17,979 bases of DNA from Gammaproteobacteria bacterium UBA6968 (GCA_002450255.1 DJYW01000046.1:505-18483); one strand, 5' to 3'; numbered from the stretch's first letter, positions 7,508-15,980 are shown. The notes: generated by a model from the letters alone, not told the origin. Program-made: numbers and translations.

Positions 7508-10030
7508 ATGCGAAACCTTTTGTACTCAAGTGCCCTGACCACGCTATTAATGCTACTCATGTTGGGCGACACCACAGCCGCAACAGCCAGCACTGAACAG
7601 AGCGCGGCGGCGAACAAAGCAGTGCTCACGAACGAGATAGGCAGCGGTGCCAGGGCATTTGCTCAGCTAGAACAACTGCTCCCCACCCCAAACGTTTATC
7701 GGACCGCGTCTGGTGCACCCGGAGAAAAGTACTGGCAGCAGCAAGTTGATTACGAAATTGCGGCGACGCTGGACGAAGCAGCTAAATCACTGAACGCTTC
7801 TGCCAGCATTACCTACACCAACAACTCGCCCGACACGCTGCCTTACCTGTGGCTGCAGTTAGATCAAAATCGCTTCGCGGAAAATTCCCTCGATCGTTTA
7901 TCAAAAACCAGTTACGCCGAGGATCGCCTGAGCTTCGGTGCTTTGCGCCAAGCGCAATCTTTTGCAGATACCGAATTCGGCTATACCGGGCTCAGCGTTA
8001 AATCAGCGAACGGTAACCCCCTCGCCTTCACCGTTGTCGACACGGTCATGCGCATTGACCTGGACAAACCGCTAAAACCCGGCGCAAAGGTTACATTTGC
8101 GATCACCTGGCGCTTCAACATTATTGAAGAAGCTGCAATCGGCGGTCGCGGTGGCTATGAATATTTCGAAGAATCAGACACAGCCATTTTCTTTCTTGCG
8201 CAATGGTTCCCGAGACTTGCCGCATATAGCGACTACGCCGGCTGGCAACACAAAGCGTTTTTAGGGCGCGGTGAATTTGCGCTGGAGTTTGGCGACTATG
8301 ATGTGGCCCTTACGCTTCCAGCAGACCACATTGTCAGCGCTTCCGGCGTTCTGACTAATCCCAAAGCGGTCCTTTCAAAGATCCAGCGCGAACGCCTCGC
8401 GAAAGCTAATACCGAAGCGCCTATTTTTATCGTAACGCCAGAGGAAGCTCAGGCAAACGAGCGTGAGGGCACCACCGCGATGAAAACGTGGCGCTTTGAC
8501 GCAGACAATGTCCGCGACTTTGCGTTTTCTTCTTCGAGAAAATTTATTTGGGACGCCATGCTACATGCCCAGCCCGGCGCCGAGTTCGATAACGTTCTGG
8601 CAATGTCGTTTTATCCAAACGAAGCCGAGCCGATCTGGTCACGGTACTCAACGGAATCCGTGGTGCACACCATGGAAGTCTTCTCTCGTTTTTCTTTCGA
8701 TTACCCCTACCCGACTGCACAATCCGTTAACACCTGGGAACGCGGTGGAATGGAATATCCAATGATTACCTTTAACGGTTATCGACCGGAACCGGCCAAG
8801 GACCAAGAAAATGTTGACGAGGCAGATTCTAAAGCAGCAGAACCAACCTATTCGCGTCGAATCAAATACGGACTAATCGGCGTCATCATCCATGAAATCG
8901 GCCATATCTACTTTCCGATGGTGGTCAACTCAGACGAGCGCCAGTGGACCTGGATGGATGAAGGAATCAACACCTTTCTAGAATACGTTGCCGAATTGGA
9001 ATGGGAGGAGAACTATCCCGCATTCGGCGGCGACGCCAATATACTCGACTACATCCCGGACTACATGACATCGACCAATCAGGTACCGATCATGACTCAG
9101 TCCGATTCGATCCTGCAATTCGGGCCTAACGCTTACTCTAAACCAGCTGCTGCGTTAACCGTATTGCGTGAAACTGTAATGGGACGCGAATTGTTTGACT
9201 TCGCTTTTCGCGAATACGCTCGCAGATGGAAGTTCAAACGGCCTACACCAGCCGATTTTTTTCGTACCATGGAAGATGCGTCCGGTGTCGATCTGGATTG
9301 GTTTTGGCGCGGCTGGTTCTACTCAACAGACCATGTCGACATCGCTATCAGCGATATTCGGGCGTATCGACTAAAAAGCGGCGACCCGGATAGCGACTTC
9401 CCTCTTGATCGCGAAGAGAACGCGGTGCTCAAACCTGAGCCCATCCAGCAGATCCGCAATCGCGAAAATAACATACCCAAACGTCTTGATGTGCGCCCGC
9501 AGCTCGCTGATTTTTATAACGAAAATGATCCGTTTACGGTTTCCAACCAAGACCGCAATGACTACATGAGCTTCTTGAAGAAGCTCGAACCCTGGGAGCA
9601 ACGCACATTGGAACGCGGCCTTCGAGAGAATCCATATATCTACTTCATCGACTTTGAAAACATCGGTGGCCTAGTCAGCCCACTGCCTTTGATTATTGAA
9701 TATGAGGATGCAAGCAAACGAGACCTCGTCCTACCCGCAGAAATCTGGCGGCGCAATGCCAAGCGCATCACTCGAATGATGATTGATAGCAAACCTATAG
9801 CCCGCATTCGCTTGGATGTCGACCATCAAACTGCAGATGCAGATTTCGCTAACAATGTCTTTCCGCCAGAAATCACTCAGTCGCGTTTTGCGTTGTATAA
9901 ATCCAAACGAAAACAACGCAATTTAATGGCCGATATGCAGGTCGAACTGAAGGGCGCCGATAAAGCGAAGGATGACGCCGCCGGCAAATCGATACCGTTA
10001 GAGCCTGCAGCTGCAAATCCGGAGCAATGA
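7508..10030 (+). CDS. M1 family zinc metallopeptidase (aminopeptidase), exported
   Basis: An 840-residue gluzincin, predicted to remove N-terminal residues from peptides outside the cytoplasm. A signal peptide (about residues 1-25) is followed by a beta-rich N-terminal domain. Zinc ligands are His462, His466 and Glu485 in HEIGH-x18-E, with catalytic Glu463. Tyr543 (NAYSKPAAAL) is a good candidate for the catalytic Tyr. The exopeptidase motif normally GAMEN reads GGMEY (413-417), a form seen in a bacterial branch of the family. The peptidase core ends near residue 620 (FWRGWFYSTDHVD). The last 220 residues are charged and unassigned, ending in a Lys/Ala-rich tail. The gap of 173 bases from the GGT gene could hold a separate promoter, but I see no convincing one. 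The following gene starts 52 bases downstream. Confidence 0.92.
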   Translation: MRNLLYSSALTTLLMLLMLGDTTAATASTEQSAAANKAVLTNEIGSGARAFAQLEQLLPTPNVYRTASGAPGEKYWQQQVDYEIAATLDEAAKSLNASASITYTNNSPDTLPYLWLQLDQNRFAENSLDRLSKTSYAEDRLSFGALRQAQSFADTEFGYTGLSVKSANGNPLAFTVVDTVMRIDLDKPLKPGAKVTFAITWRFNIIEEAAIGGRGGYEYFEESDTAIFFLAQWFPRLAAYSDYAGWQHKAFLGRGEFALEFGDYDVALTLPADHIVSASGVLTNPKAVLSKIQRERLAKANTEAPIFIVTPEEAQANEREGTTAMKTWRFDADNVRDFAFSSSRKFIWDAMLHAQPGAEFDNVLAMSFYPNEAEPIWSRYSTESVVHTMEVFSRFSFDYPYPTAQSVNTWERGGMEYPMITFNGYRPEPAKDQENVDEADSKAAEPTYSRRIKYGLIGVIIHEIGHIYFPMVVNSDERQWTWMDEGINTFLEYVAELEWEENYPAFGGDANILDYIPDYMTSTNQVPIMTQSDSILQFGPNAYSKPAAALTVLRETVMGRELFDFAFREYARRWKFKRPTPADFFRTMEDASGVDLDWFWRGWFYSTDHVDIAISDIRAYRLKSGDPDSDFPLDREENAVLKPEPIQQIRNRENNIPKRLDVRPQLADFYNENDPFTVSNQDRNDYMSFLKKLEPWEQRTLERGLRENPYIYFIDFENIGGLVSPLPLIIEYEDASKRDLVLPAEIWRRNAKRITRMMIDSKPIARIRLDVDHQTADADFANNVFPPEITQSRFALYKSKRKQRNLMADMQVELKGADKAKDDAAGKSIPLEPAAANPEQ

Positions 10031-10082
10031 GCTTTTGCAATGGATGCGACGCTGTAACACTAACCGAGCGAAGGGCTATGCA

Positions 10083-10655
10083 ATGCGGTTAACAATGCCC
10101 CAATCTATTCGGTATGCGACGGCACTCGCACTCCTTACTGCTTCCACCTTAATGTGGGCGCATCGCCAGCCGGTGAGTTGGAGCCATTTGGTCTGGCAAA
10201 CTGCTGATGCCAACACGGCCGCTTTGGAAATCACTCATCGCCTGCACTATCACGATGCAGCCGATTTGATGCGACAGGCAGGCCACACGAATTTTGATCT
10301 AGCTTTGGCTTCCGACCAAAATAAGCTACTGGCCCTGATCGCGGATCACGTCGACATTCTCGCGTTGGATGCGACGCCCATCAAAGTAGCCACACTCGGT
10401 GCAGAGATAGAGGGTAATCATATTTTGATCTATCAGGAGGCCGAAACAGCAGCTGCGACCGGTTTGCAGATTAAGGTCGTGTTATTGCAAGATCTAACAA
10501 ATGCGGCACAGCAGTATGTCAACGTAGATGTAGCGCCCAACAGCGGCATACCTGGGCCGGCGCGGGATATCGTAACCAAAAACTTCGTGCGTTCGTCTTA
10601 TACATTTACTATAGACACAGCTCACGCGCGCATCACACGCACCGCCGGTAGCTAG
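10083..10655 (+). CDS. DUF6702-type exported protein, function unknown
   Basis: A 190-residue protein with a signal peptide (RYATALALLTASTLMWA, cleavage before HRQP) and a compact beta-rich domain beginning with EITHRLHYHD. This pattern fits the DUF6702 family, small exported proteins that I recall often sitting beside M1 peptidases; that assignment is from memory. The start at 10083 is chosen because AAGGG lies seven bases upstream; an in-frame ATG at 10035 lacks a signal-peptide start and a good ribosome site. It follows the M1 peptidase by 52 bases and is probably translated from the same message. Confidence 0.75.
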   Translation: MRLTMPQSIRYATALALLTASTLMWAHRQPVSWSHLVWQTADANTAALEITHRLHYHDAADLMRQAGHTNFDLALASDQNKLLALIADHVDILALDATPIKVATLGAEIEGNHILIYQEAETAAATGLQIKVVLLQDLTNAAQQYVNVDVAPNSGIPGPARDIVTKNFVRSSYTFTIDTAHARITRTAGS

Positions 10656-10683
10656 TGTGTAGCGATAGCCGCTGAGCGTGTGA
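10633..10683. other. 8-bp inverted repeat around the stop of the DUF6702 gene
   Basis: TCACACGC (10633-10640) and GCGTGTGA (10676-10683) are perfect complements and enclose 35 bases that themselves contain GCTA/TAGC (10651-10663). The structure covers the stop codon and sits just before the lipoprotein gene. No T-run follows, so it may be an RNA-processing or partial-termination element rather than a standard terminator. Confidence 0.4.
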
Positions 10684-10706
10684 CTTAGTCGAAGAAGTTA
10701 AGCCAA

Positions 10707-11222
10707 ATGGGAGATAAACCTAACCGACGCTTTAGCTTAATGGTCTTGCTTTGCGCGGCATCAACACTTTTAAACGGCTGCGTGACCCCTGCGGGCCATC
10801 AAGATGAGCCGCCCCGAATGCTGATAGCGGCAACGGGGCATCCTCTCGAGGCACGTTTTGCCGAGTTGCTTAGGCGCGATTTATACACTCAAAACTACTT
10901 ACCTGGCACACTCAACGATGCCACATTACGCCTTGAAGTCAGACTTAGCCACGGCACAACCTTTGCCAAAAACACGCCATGTCAGCCACCTTGCGCTGCC
11001 ACTCCCGCGCACGTACCAGTGACGGTAACCGTGCAGTTATTTACCCACTGTACGGACTGCGAGAGTCAACTGCTGTGGACCGGCAACGCAATCACTCAGC
11101 TGGCGCTGAAAGAACCGCTGCGCACCGCGCAATTGCAAAAGCTTGCCACCATCTTCCTCTCGCATGTTGGCCAAGACAGCCTCCAATTTGGGTCACTACG
11201 CGTATCCGACCAAGCGCCATGA
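10707..11222 (+). CDS. Small lipoprotein with two Cys pairs, unknown function
   Basis: A 171-residue predicted lipoprotein. A charged start and hydrophobic stretch lead to the lipobox LNGC with Cys25 as the lipid anchor. The mature part has a mixed alpha/beta look and two close Cys pairs, C92-x3-C96 (PCQPPC) and C115-x2-C118 (HCTDC), which could form disulfides or bind a metal. No family recognised. The ribosome binding site is weak. It lies 51 bases after the DUF6702 gene in the same direction, which suggests a shared transcript with the M1 peptidase. The next gene is 230 bases away. Confidence 0.75.
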   Translation: MGDKPNRRFSLMVLLCAASTLLNGCVTPAGHQDEPPRMLIAATGHPLEARFAELLRRDLYTQNYLPGTLNDATLRLEVRLSHGTTFAKNTPCQPPCAATPAHVPVTVTVQLFTHCTDCESQLLWTGNAITQLALKEPLRTAQLQKLATIFLSHVGQDSLQFGSLRVSDQAP

Positions 11223-11452
11223 TTGTCCGGTAAGTACACCCGACACTACCGATCCAATGCCTTGCTGAGTGCGCCTGAAAAATGCTGTGGGCAGATAGCG
11301 AGATTGTGCGGTGACACGGTCAAATCTATGCGCCAACGCTGAGTGAAATATCCCTATCATTATCGTCGTGCTAGGCTCTTCGCGGGCACTGATGCGCTCT
11401 CGGCGGCGCTTTTTGTGGTGTTGTCTGCGGTACGGATATTAAGGAAACAAGA

Positions 11453-12787
11453 ATGCCTCTAGCCAATCGGTCAGTTCGTGTAATGGCGTCGCGTTATCGC
11501 CAATTAGGCTCACGTCTGCAGCGTCATGTGATGTGGCTCGGGTTTTTAGCATGGTCTACCTGCGCAGTCCAAGCGGCAGAACAAAACACGACGACAAGCG
11601 TCAATCCAATGCAGGACACCCCGCCGGTTGTCATGGTCTCTCTAGACGGCTTTCGACACGACTATGCAGGCTTGTACTCAACACCCAACCTCGACCGTCT
11701 CGCGGCCCAAGGTCTGGCTGCGGAGGGTTTAATCCCGGTCTTTCCGAGCAAAACATTTCCCAACCACTATTCCATTGTTACCGGTCTATATCCCGGTAAT
11801 CACGGAATCATAGGCAACAGTTTTTACGACCGCGATCGCAAAGCAAGTTACAGCATCGGCAATCGCGACAGCGTGGAGAACGGCAGTTGGTACGGTGGCA
11901 CACCTCTGTGGGTAGCAGTAGAGCAAGCCGGCGGTATCGCGGCCAGCTTTTTCTGGGTCGGCAGCGAAGCCGATGTGCAAGGGGTGCGACCCACTCACTA
12001 CCGCCTATACAACGGCCGAGTACCCAACGCGAAGCGTGTTGATCAAGCGTTAACGTGGCTACAAAGCCCACCCGAAGAACGGCCTAATTTCATCACACTG
12101 TATTTCTCCAGCGTCGACAGTATAGGCCATGGATATGGTCCGCAATCACCCGAAGTTGCAACAGCAGTCACCGATATCGACAAGCAAATTGGTCGTTTAA
12201 TGGCCGGGTTAAGCGACCTTCCTTTTGCTACCCACCTGGTGATTGTTTCTGATCACGGGATGCAGCAGATGGATAAAAGCAAAGAAATTTACTTGAACGA
12301 CTTCATGAGTCTGGACGGTCTGCTGGTTAAGGAAGGCGGTCCGGTTACTTTTTTTTACGAACGGGATTTAGACGCTCGCAAACAACTCGCAAAAGAGCTG
12401 CGGGCCATCGATAACATCACGGTACATGAGGCGGCTACTTGGCCAAAAGAATTTCGTTTGGCGCCAGGACCGCGCACGCCGGACATAATCGTCACGGTTG
12501 ACGCACCATATACTTTTTTACTGAGACCACCCTCGCAGCGGTATCCGTCACCGGCAGGCAATCACGGCTTTATCCCAAGTGAAACCCCTTCCATGCGGGG
12601 CATCCTGTATGCAATGGGACCGCAGATAACGGCCGGCAGTGTGGCGCCACCGCTAGAGAACATACACATATATCCGCTTGTTATGCGATTGCTGAATCTA
12701 CCCATTCGCGAACCAATAGACGGGCGGCTGGACGTGCTCGAACCGTATCTCAAATCGCAGCTGATCAGCTCCAGTACTACAAAGTAG
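11453..12787 (+). CDS. Ectonucleotide pyrophosphatase/phosphodiesterase (NPP, alkaline phosphatase superfamily)
   Basis: A 444-residue two-zinc phosphodiesterase. Asp65 (SLDGFRHDY), nucleophile Thr101 (SKTFPNHY), Asp222 and His226 (DSIGH), Asp267 and His268 (SDHGM) and His371 (NHGF) form the complete metal site. Their spacing closely follows the Xanthomonas NPP (D54, T90, D210, H214, D257, H258, H363, numbers from memory). The family hydrolyses nucleotide or phospholipid phosphodiesters; the exact substrate cannot be read here. The N-terminus has a long positively charged region and a hydrophobic stretch ending VQAAEQ, so export is likely. The ATG at 11453 has AAGGA seven bases upstream, a good site. 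A 230-base gap before it suggests its own promoter. It is convergent with the serine hydrolase gene. Confidence 0.93.
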   Translation: MPLANRSVRVMASRYRQLGSRLQRHVMWLGFLAWSTCAVQAAEQNTTTSVNPMQDTPPVVMVSLDGFRHDYAGLYSTPNLDRLAAQGLAAEGLIPVFPSKTFPNHYSIVTGLYPGNHGIIGNSFYDRDRKASYSIGNRDSVENGSWYGGTPLWVAVEQAGGIAASFFWVGSEADVQGVRPTHYRLYNGRVPNAKRVDQALTWLQSPPEERPNFITLYFSSVDSIGHGYGPQSPEVATAVTDIDKQIGRLMAGLSDLPFATHLVIVSDHGMQQMDKSKEIYLNDFMSLDGLLVKEGGPVTFFYERDLDARKQLAKELRAIDNITVHEAATWPKEFRLAPGPRTPDIIVTVDAPYTFLLRPPSQRYPSPAGNHGFIPSETPSMRGILYAMGPQITAGSVAPPLENIHIYPLVMRLLNLPIREPIDGRLDVLEPYLKSQLISSSTTK

Positions 12788-13106
12788 CACTATCCTCACC
12801 AAGCAAAACTCTAACGCTCAAAAGCAAAAGCACTGATTAGACAAAACAGACAGATAGAACCTAACAAATTGCACTGCAATCAGGCGTCGCTGCGGGAACG
12901 TTTGTAGAATTAGCCAGAAAAGTTCCGGCCCGTTGATTAGCGATGCCGCGACTTAAAGAAACCGGTTTAAAGGAAGCAGTTTTGAGAAAGCGGCTTGTAG
13001 CAAGCGAATGAGAGAAAGCTCAGCTTATGCAAAAGTTACGGTCCCATTACAGCGCTGTCTCGAAACAAACACATTCTTAAACCAAGCCGAAAAGCAGCGT
13101 ATATAA
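12788..13106. other. Intergenic region between convergent genes, no gene seen
   Basis: About 320 bases between the convergent NPP and serine hydrolase genes. I see no coding frame with a start signal and no clear terminator. Two small palindromes are present: ATTGCA-C-TGCAAT (12868-12880) and AAACCGGTTT (12959-12968). Confidence 0.5.
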
Positions 13107-14375
13107 CTAACGGCTGACATGCTCAGACACAGCATTTAAAAATGCAGTCATATGCGCTTCATGGTCATCGCTCCAGGCGACCGGCCAAACACTGTGCAAA
13201 ACAATAACTAGGTCATTCGCACGATCGATCCAAATGGTCTGACCGTAAATGCCTTGTGCGGCAAAGACCGTTGGCGACATCAACCACCAATAATAGCCAT
13301 AGCCAGCAAACGCTGGGGAAGCTGCGGTTGATTGTGCCATCCACTCTGCCGGTAACCACTGTCGCCCATCTGGTAGTCGACCGTCATTCAAAGCGAAACC
13401 ACCTAAACGAGCGTAGTCTCGCAGCGTGGCGCTGATACAACAGCCACCAAACTCGACGCCATGCGCCTGGTCTAACATCCAATTGGCATCTGCCTCCATC
13501 CCCAACGGCTGCCACAGCCGCCGGCTCAGATACTCTGAGAGGTTGTTACCTAACGCGGCGCGAAGCACCATACCAGCCATATTCGTTTCGCCAGTGTTAT
13601 ATGTAAATTGCGTGCCAGGCTCTCCCGTACGAGGCAACTGGCCCATGTAGTCGACCAGCGCCAGGGTTCCGGATGGTGCAAGCACAACATCCGCCTCCGG
13701 ATCGGTATAGTCTTCATTCCAAGCAATCCCTGAACTCATTTGTAGAAGCTGGGCTATGGTAACGTCGCCATACGCGGTCCCGCGTAAACGCGGCACATAC
13801 TCCGTCACCAAATCTTCTGTACTGTTGATGTAACCATCGGCAATCGCGAGGCCATACAACATACTCACCAATGATTTCGATACGGAAAATGACACCCACG
13901 GTAAACTCTCGCTATGACCGTGGGCATAGTTCTCAAAAAGGATTCTGTTGTCTTGTAAGACCAAAATACCTGCGGCCTGCATTACCTCAATATAGTCCTG
14001 CATGCTGCGGTTTTGTTTTTTATAACGATAACTGAACTTGGACCAATCGAAGTCGCGTCGACCTAATACGCTCGCTTTATCTCCGGACAATATCGTTCTA
14101 GTTGGAAAAGTTTCCGCTATTCTTGGAAACGCCCGCCGACGCTCGGCATCACTCCAGAACAATAGGTTCGTAGCGTCTGGCGTGTCATCATCAATAATGA
14201 CGAGTTCTGGCGCTTCGGTTGCGGCTGTCATTTTACTAAAAGCAAACAAAAAGCCCAGCAAGCCCAGCCAACAACTGCGCAAGACCCACGCTTTCGATAC
14301 AGCCCACCCGTTGCCTCTTTTCTGAACAGGTCTTATTACTTTTCCCGCCATCACGCACACTTTTCTTAGTGACAC
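13107..14375 (-). CDS. Serine hydrolase of the beta-lactamase/EstB (class C-like) fold, exported
   Basis: A 422-residue penicillin-binding-protein-like serine hydrolase. The nucleophile motif SxxK is Ser164-Lys167 (FSVSKSLV), and the Tyr motif is Tyr259 in TYNTGETNMAG. The third box is not KTG but YGQTIWID, as in esterase or amide-hydrolase branches rather than true beta-lactamases. Hydrophobic residues 30-46 look like a signal peptide or anchor. The start is a GTG at 14375, preceded by GGGGAG at six bases; an ATG eight codons later lacks such a site. The family cleaves esters, short amides or peptidoglycan peptides; which is unknown. It is convergent with the NPP gene, and its start lies 89 bases past the end of the upstream lipoprotein remnant on the same strand. 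Confidence 0.9.
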   Translation of the reverse strand: MSLRKVCVMAGKVIRPVQKRGNGWAVSKAWVLRSCWLGLLGFLFAFSKMTAATEAPELVIIDDDTPDATNLLFWSDAERRRAFPRIAETFPTRTILSGDKASVLGRRDFDWSKFSYRYKKQNRSMQDYIEVMQAAGILVLQDNRILFENYAHGHSESLPWVSFSVSKSLVSMLYGLAIADGYINSTEDLVTEYVPRLRGTAYGDVTIAQLLQMSSGIAWNEDYTDPEADVVLAPSGTLALVDYMGQLPRTGEPGTQFTYNTGETNMAGMVLRAALGNNLSEYLSRRLWQPLGMEADANWMLDQAHGVEFGGCCISATLRDYARLGGFALNDGRLPDGRQWLPAEWMAQSTAASPAFAGYGYYWWLMSPTVFAAQGIYGQTIWIDRANDLVIVLHSVWPVAWSDDHEAHMTAFLNAVSEHVSR

Positions 14376-14406
14376 TTCCTGCTCCCCTTAACTCTCTGGA
14401 ACGGAA

Positions 14407-14451
14407 GGGTACACTACCCGCCGCTGTGACTAGAAGTAGTACACAGCGGCG
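14407..14451 (-). terminator. Two adjacent hairpins after the lipoprotein gene
   Basis: A perfect 10-bp stem (CGCCGCTGTG 14419-14428 with CACAGCGGCG 14442-14451, 13-base loop) abuts a 5-bp stem GGGTA-CAC-TACCC (14407-14419). The larger hairpin starts 14 bases downstream of the PKD fragment's stop on the minus strand. The strong GC stem suggests transcription end or RNA protection, but no T-run follows, so an intrinsic terminator is not certain. Confidence 0.5.
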
Positions 14452-14464
14452 TAGCGTTGGGGGT

Positions 14465-14692
14465 TTATTTCACATCAATAACGAAGTTCGAAGAAGCGCT
14501 CACATCGTTGGCATCCGTCACCATTAAACGAATCGTATGCGTACCCGTGATGAGATTACTAAATTCGGGACTAGAACCGATTCCCGCGACGTTACCATCC
14601 ACAGTCCAAACAAACCGATAGGGTTTCGTACCACCCTTCGCAAAACCATAGCTCTTGACTTTGCCTGGCGCCGACGATTCACCTGCCGCCAA
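14465..14692 (-). pseudogene. PKD-like C-terminal domain split off the lipoprotein by a frameshift
   Basis: This 75-residue frame has a beta-sandwich PKD/Ig-like pattern (YRFVWTVDGN, then THTIRLMVTDAND) but no start of its own beyond a TTG without a ribosome site. Its frame is open upstream to about 14725, overlapping the end of the lipoprotein frame. Removing one A from the A5 run at 14706-14710 joins the two frames smoothly: SLLEAGAE is followed by NELAALAAGESS. So this is the C-terminal domain of the preceding gene, not a separate gene. A sequencing error, a true mutation or programmed +1 shifting are all possible. Confidence 0.75.
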
Positions 14693-14702
14693 TGCCGCAA
14701 GT

Positions 14703-15734
14703 TCATTTTTCTGCCCCCGCCTCTAGCAGAGAGGTACCGGCATCGCTAATCACCATCGAGTCATCTGCCACAGAGATATGATCTTCTATGCGTTCGAGAG
14801 ACTCGTCTAAATCAGTGCCTATGCCAGAAATAGCAGCTAGCACCTTGCCATAGTTTTGTTCCTCTTCTGAAGCATTGTGCGCCCCTGCTTTGGTCGCGAT
14901 GACCGGTTGCGTCGCGAGAATGTCGTCGACGCCAAAAGTGTCTGCTACGGCCTTATTTACCTGATCTACCTTGGACGTAGATACATCACTGTCCAACATC
15001 CGGTAAGCCAACTCTGTAAGGGGCGTTATGTTGATCGAAACTCCCGCCTCGTCTACATCGCCTATTTTTAGCGTTGCAGCGGCCCGAAGCGTCGTCTCCA
15101 GCGAGACCACGCTATTCGTTGTTTCGTCGGTATAAACGCCGCCAGTTACTTTGAAATAAGTAACCCCAATATAGTCAGGCTTAATACGCAACTCGAATTT
15201 TCCGGATTCGTCCGAAAAGGCAGGCTCTAAGCTAACAACATTATTGTTCTCGTCGAACGCTTCAACGCTAGCATTGAAAATCAACCCAGCGGTGACCGAT
15301 CCCGTGATGACCCGCCCGCTTGCAGAATCTGACTCCTCCACCGCCTCGTTCTCTGTAAGGTCTGGACTTTCTGGCTTTTCAGCCGCCTGTCCCGAGGACG
15401 CATCCGCCGGTAGCGAGTTCGACTCGTCGCTGGTCGAATCATTCGAGTCTTGTGACTGATTCGCCCCTTGATTGGTATCCAAACTCTGCTCTGTACCGCC
15501 ACCGACCGAACTAGGGGCACTATCGGAAGCCGGTTGTTCCGTTCTGTCGCCACGGCCGACTGTTCCCTCTTCTCTTTTTACTACGACGTCTCCTGCACCA
15601 GAACTGGAACCCGTGCCGCCAGTGCAACCTAGCAGAAGAAATACGTATAACAAAACGGCTGCAGGCTTGAGCGAATAACAGGAAAAACCTTGGCGCGAAA
15701 GGTCGCAAAACCAAGACCGGAACGAAATGCTCAT
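14703..15734 (-). CDS. Modular surface lipoprotein, 3' end cut by a frameshift
   Basis: A 343-residue predicted lipoprotein. The lipobox is LLGC with Cys37, followed by GTGSSSGAG and a long Ser/Glu/Asp-rich low-complexity linker (to about residue 135), typical of a surface tether. Then comes a carboxypeptidase-regulatory-like beta domain (VITGSVTAGLIFNASVEAF, Gly-x-Phe-Glu-Leu later) and a helical module with ITPLTELAYRML. This module resembles ISPLTTLA in the truncated protein at the left edge. The frame ends early at a TGA right after an A5 run, and the missing PKD-like domain continues in another frame. The start at 15734 gives a proper lipoprotein signal; an in-frame ATG at 15845 adds 37 residues that look untranslated. 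Weak AAGAGA lies eight bases before the start. Function unknown, likely binding or structural at the cell surface. Confidence 0.8.
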   Translation of the reverse strand: MSISFRSWFCDLSRQGFSCYSLKPAAVLLYVFLLLGCTGGTGSSSGAGDVVVKREEGTVGRGDRTEQPASDSAPSSVGGGTEQSLDTNQGANQSQDSNDSTSDESNSLPADASSGQAAEKPESPDLTENEAVEESDSASGRVITGSVTAGLIFNASVEAFDENNNVVSLEPAFSDESGKFELRIKPDYIGVTYFKVTGGVYTDETTNSVVSLETTLRAAATLKIGDVDEAGVSINITPLTELAYRMLDSDVSTSKVDQVNKAVADTFGVDDILATQPVIATKAGAHNASEEEQNYGKVLAAISGIGTDLDESLERIEDHISVADDSMVISDAGTSLLEAGAEK

Positions 15735-15880
15735 AAAGTATTCTCTTGTAATTGTTATAAGCGGAAAAAGTCCGACACCATTGTCAGAAATGATGCAAAC
15801 CATTATTTTTCGCCGAACGGTAGTTACGGAACAAATATGAAGCAACTAGCAAAAGAGAATAAGGGGAAACCGGAATCTAA

Positions 15881-15980
15881 TATTTTTGACCGATCAGTGG
15901 TTTTTTTAGACCGACCAATAAACGATTTTTTTAATTTCTGGTCTTTTTAACCATATTTTTTATTGATAACCATTTTTTTA
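15881..15980. promoter_or_regulatory. Cluster of T-tracts with direct repeats upstream of the lipoprotein gene
   Basis: Six runs of five to seven T (15883-15887, 15901-15907, 15926-15932, 15944-15948, 15956-15961, 15973-15979) lie within 100 bases. GACCGA is repeated at 15888-15893 and 15909-15914, exactly 21 bases apart (two helical turns), each after a T-tract. AACCAT is repeated at 15949-15954 and 15968-15973, 19 bases apart. The block is about 150-250 bases upstream of the lipoprotein start, suiting a bent or nucleoid-protein-bound regulatory region. Function inferred only. Confidence 0.4.

Noticed and set aside
11390..11425. GCGC-rich stretch followed by TTTTT before the NPP gene, as an intrinsic terminator
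   Set aside because: Only a 4-bp stem can be drawn, too weak to call.
15690..15950. Plus-strand frame of 86 codons across the lipoprotein start, with an inner ATG at 15837
   Set aside because: It overlaps the coding start of the minus-strand lipoprotein, has no ribosome site, and its end is encoded by T-tracts.
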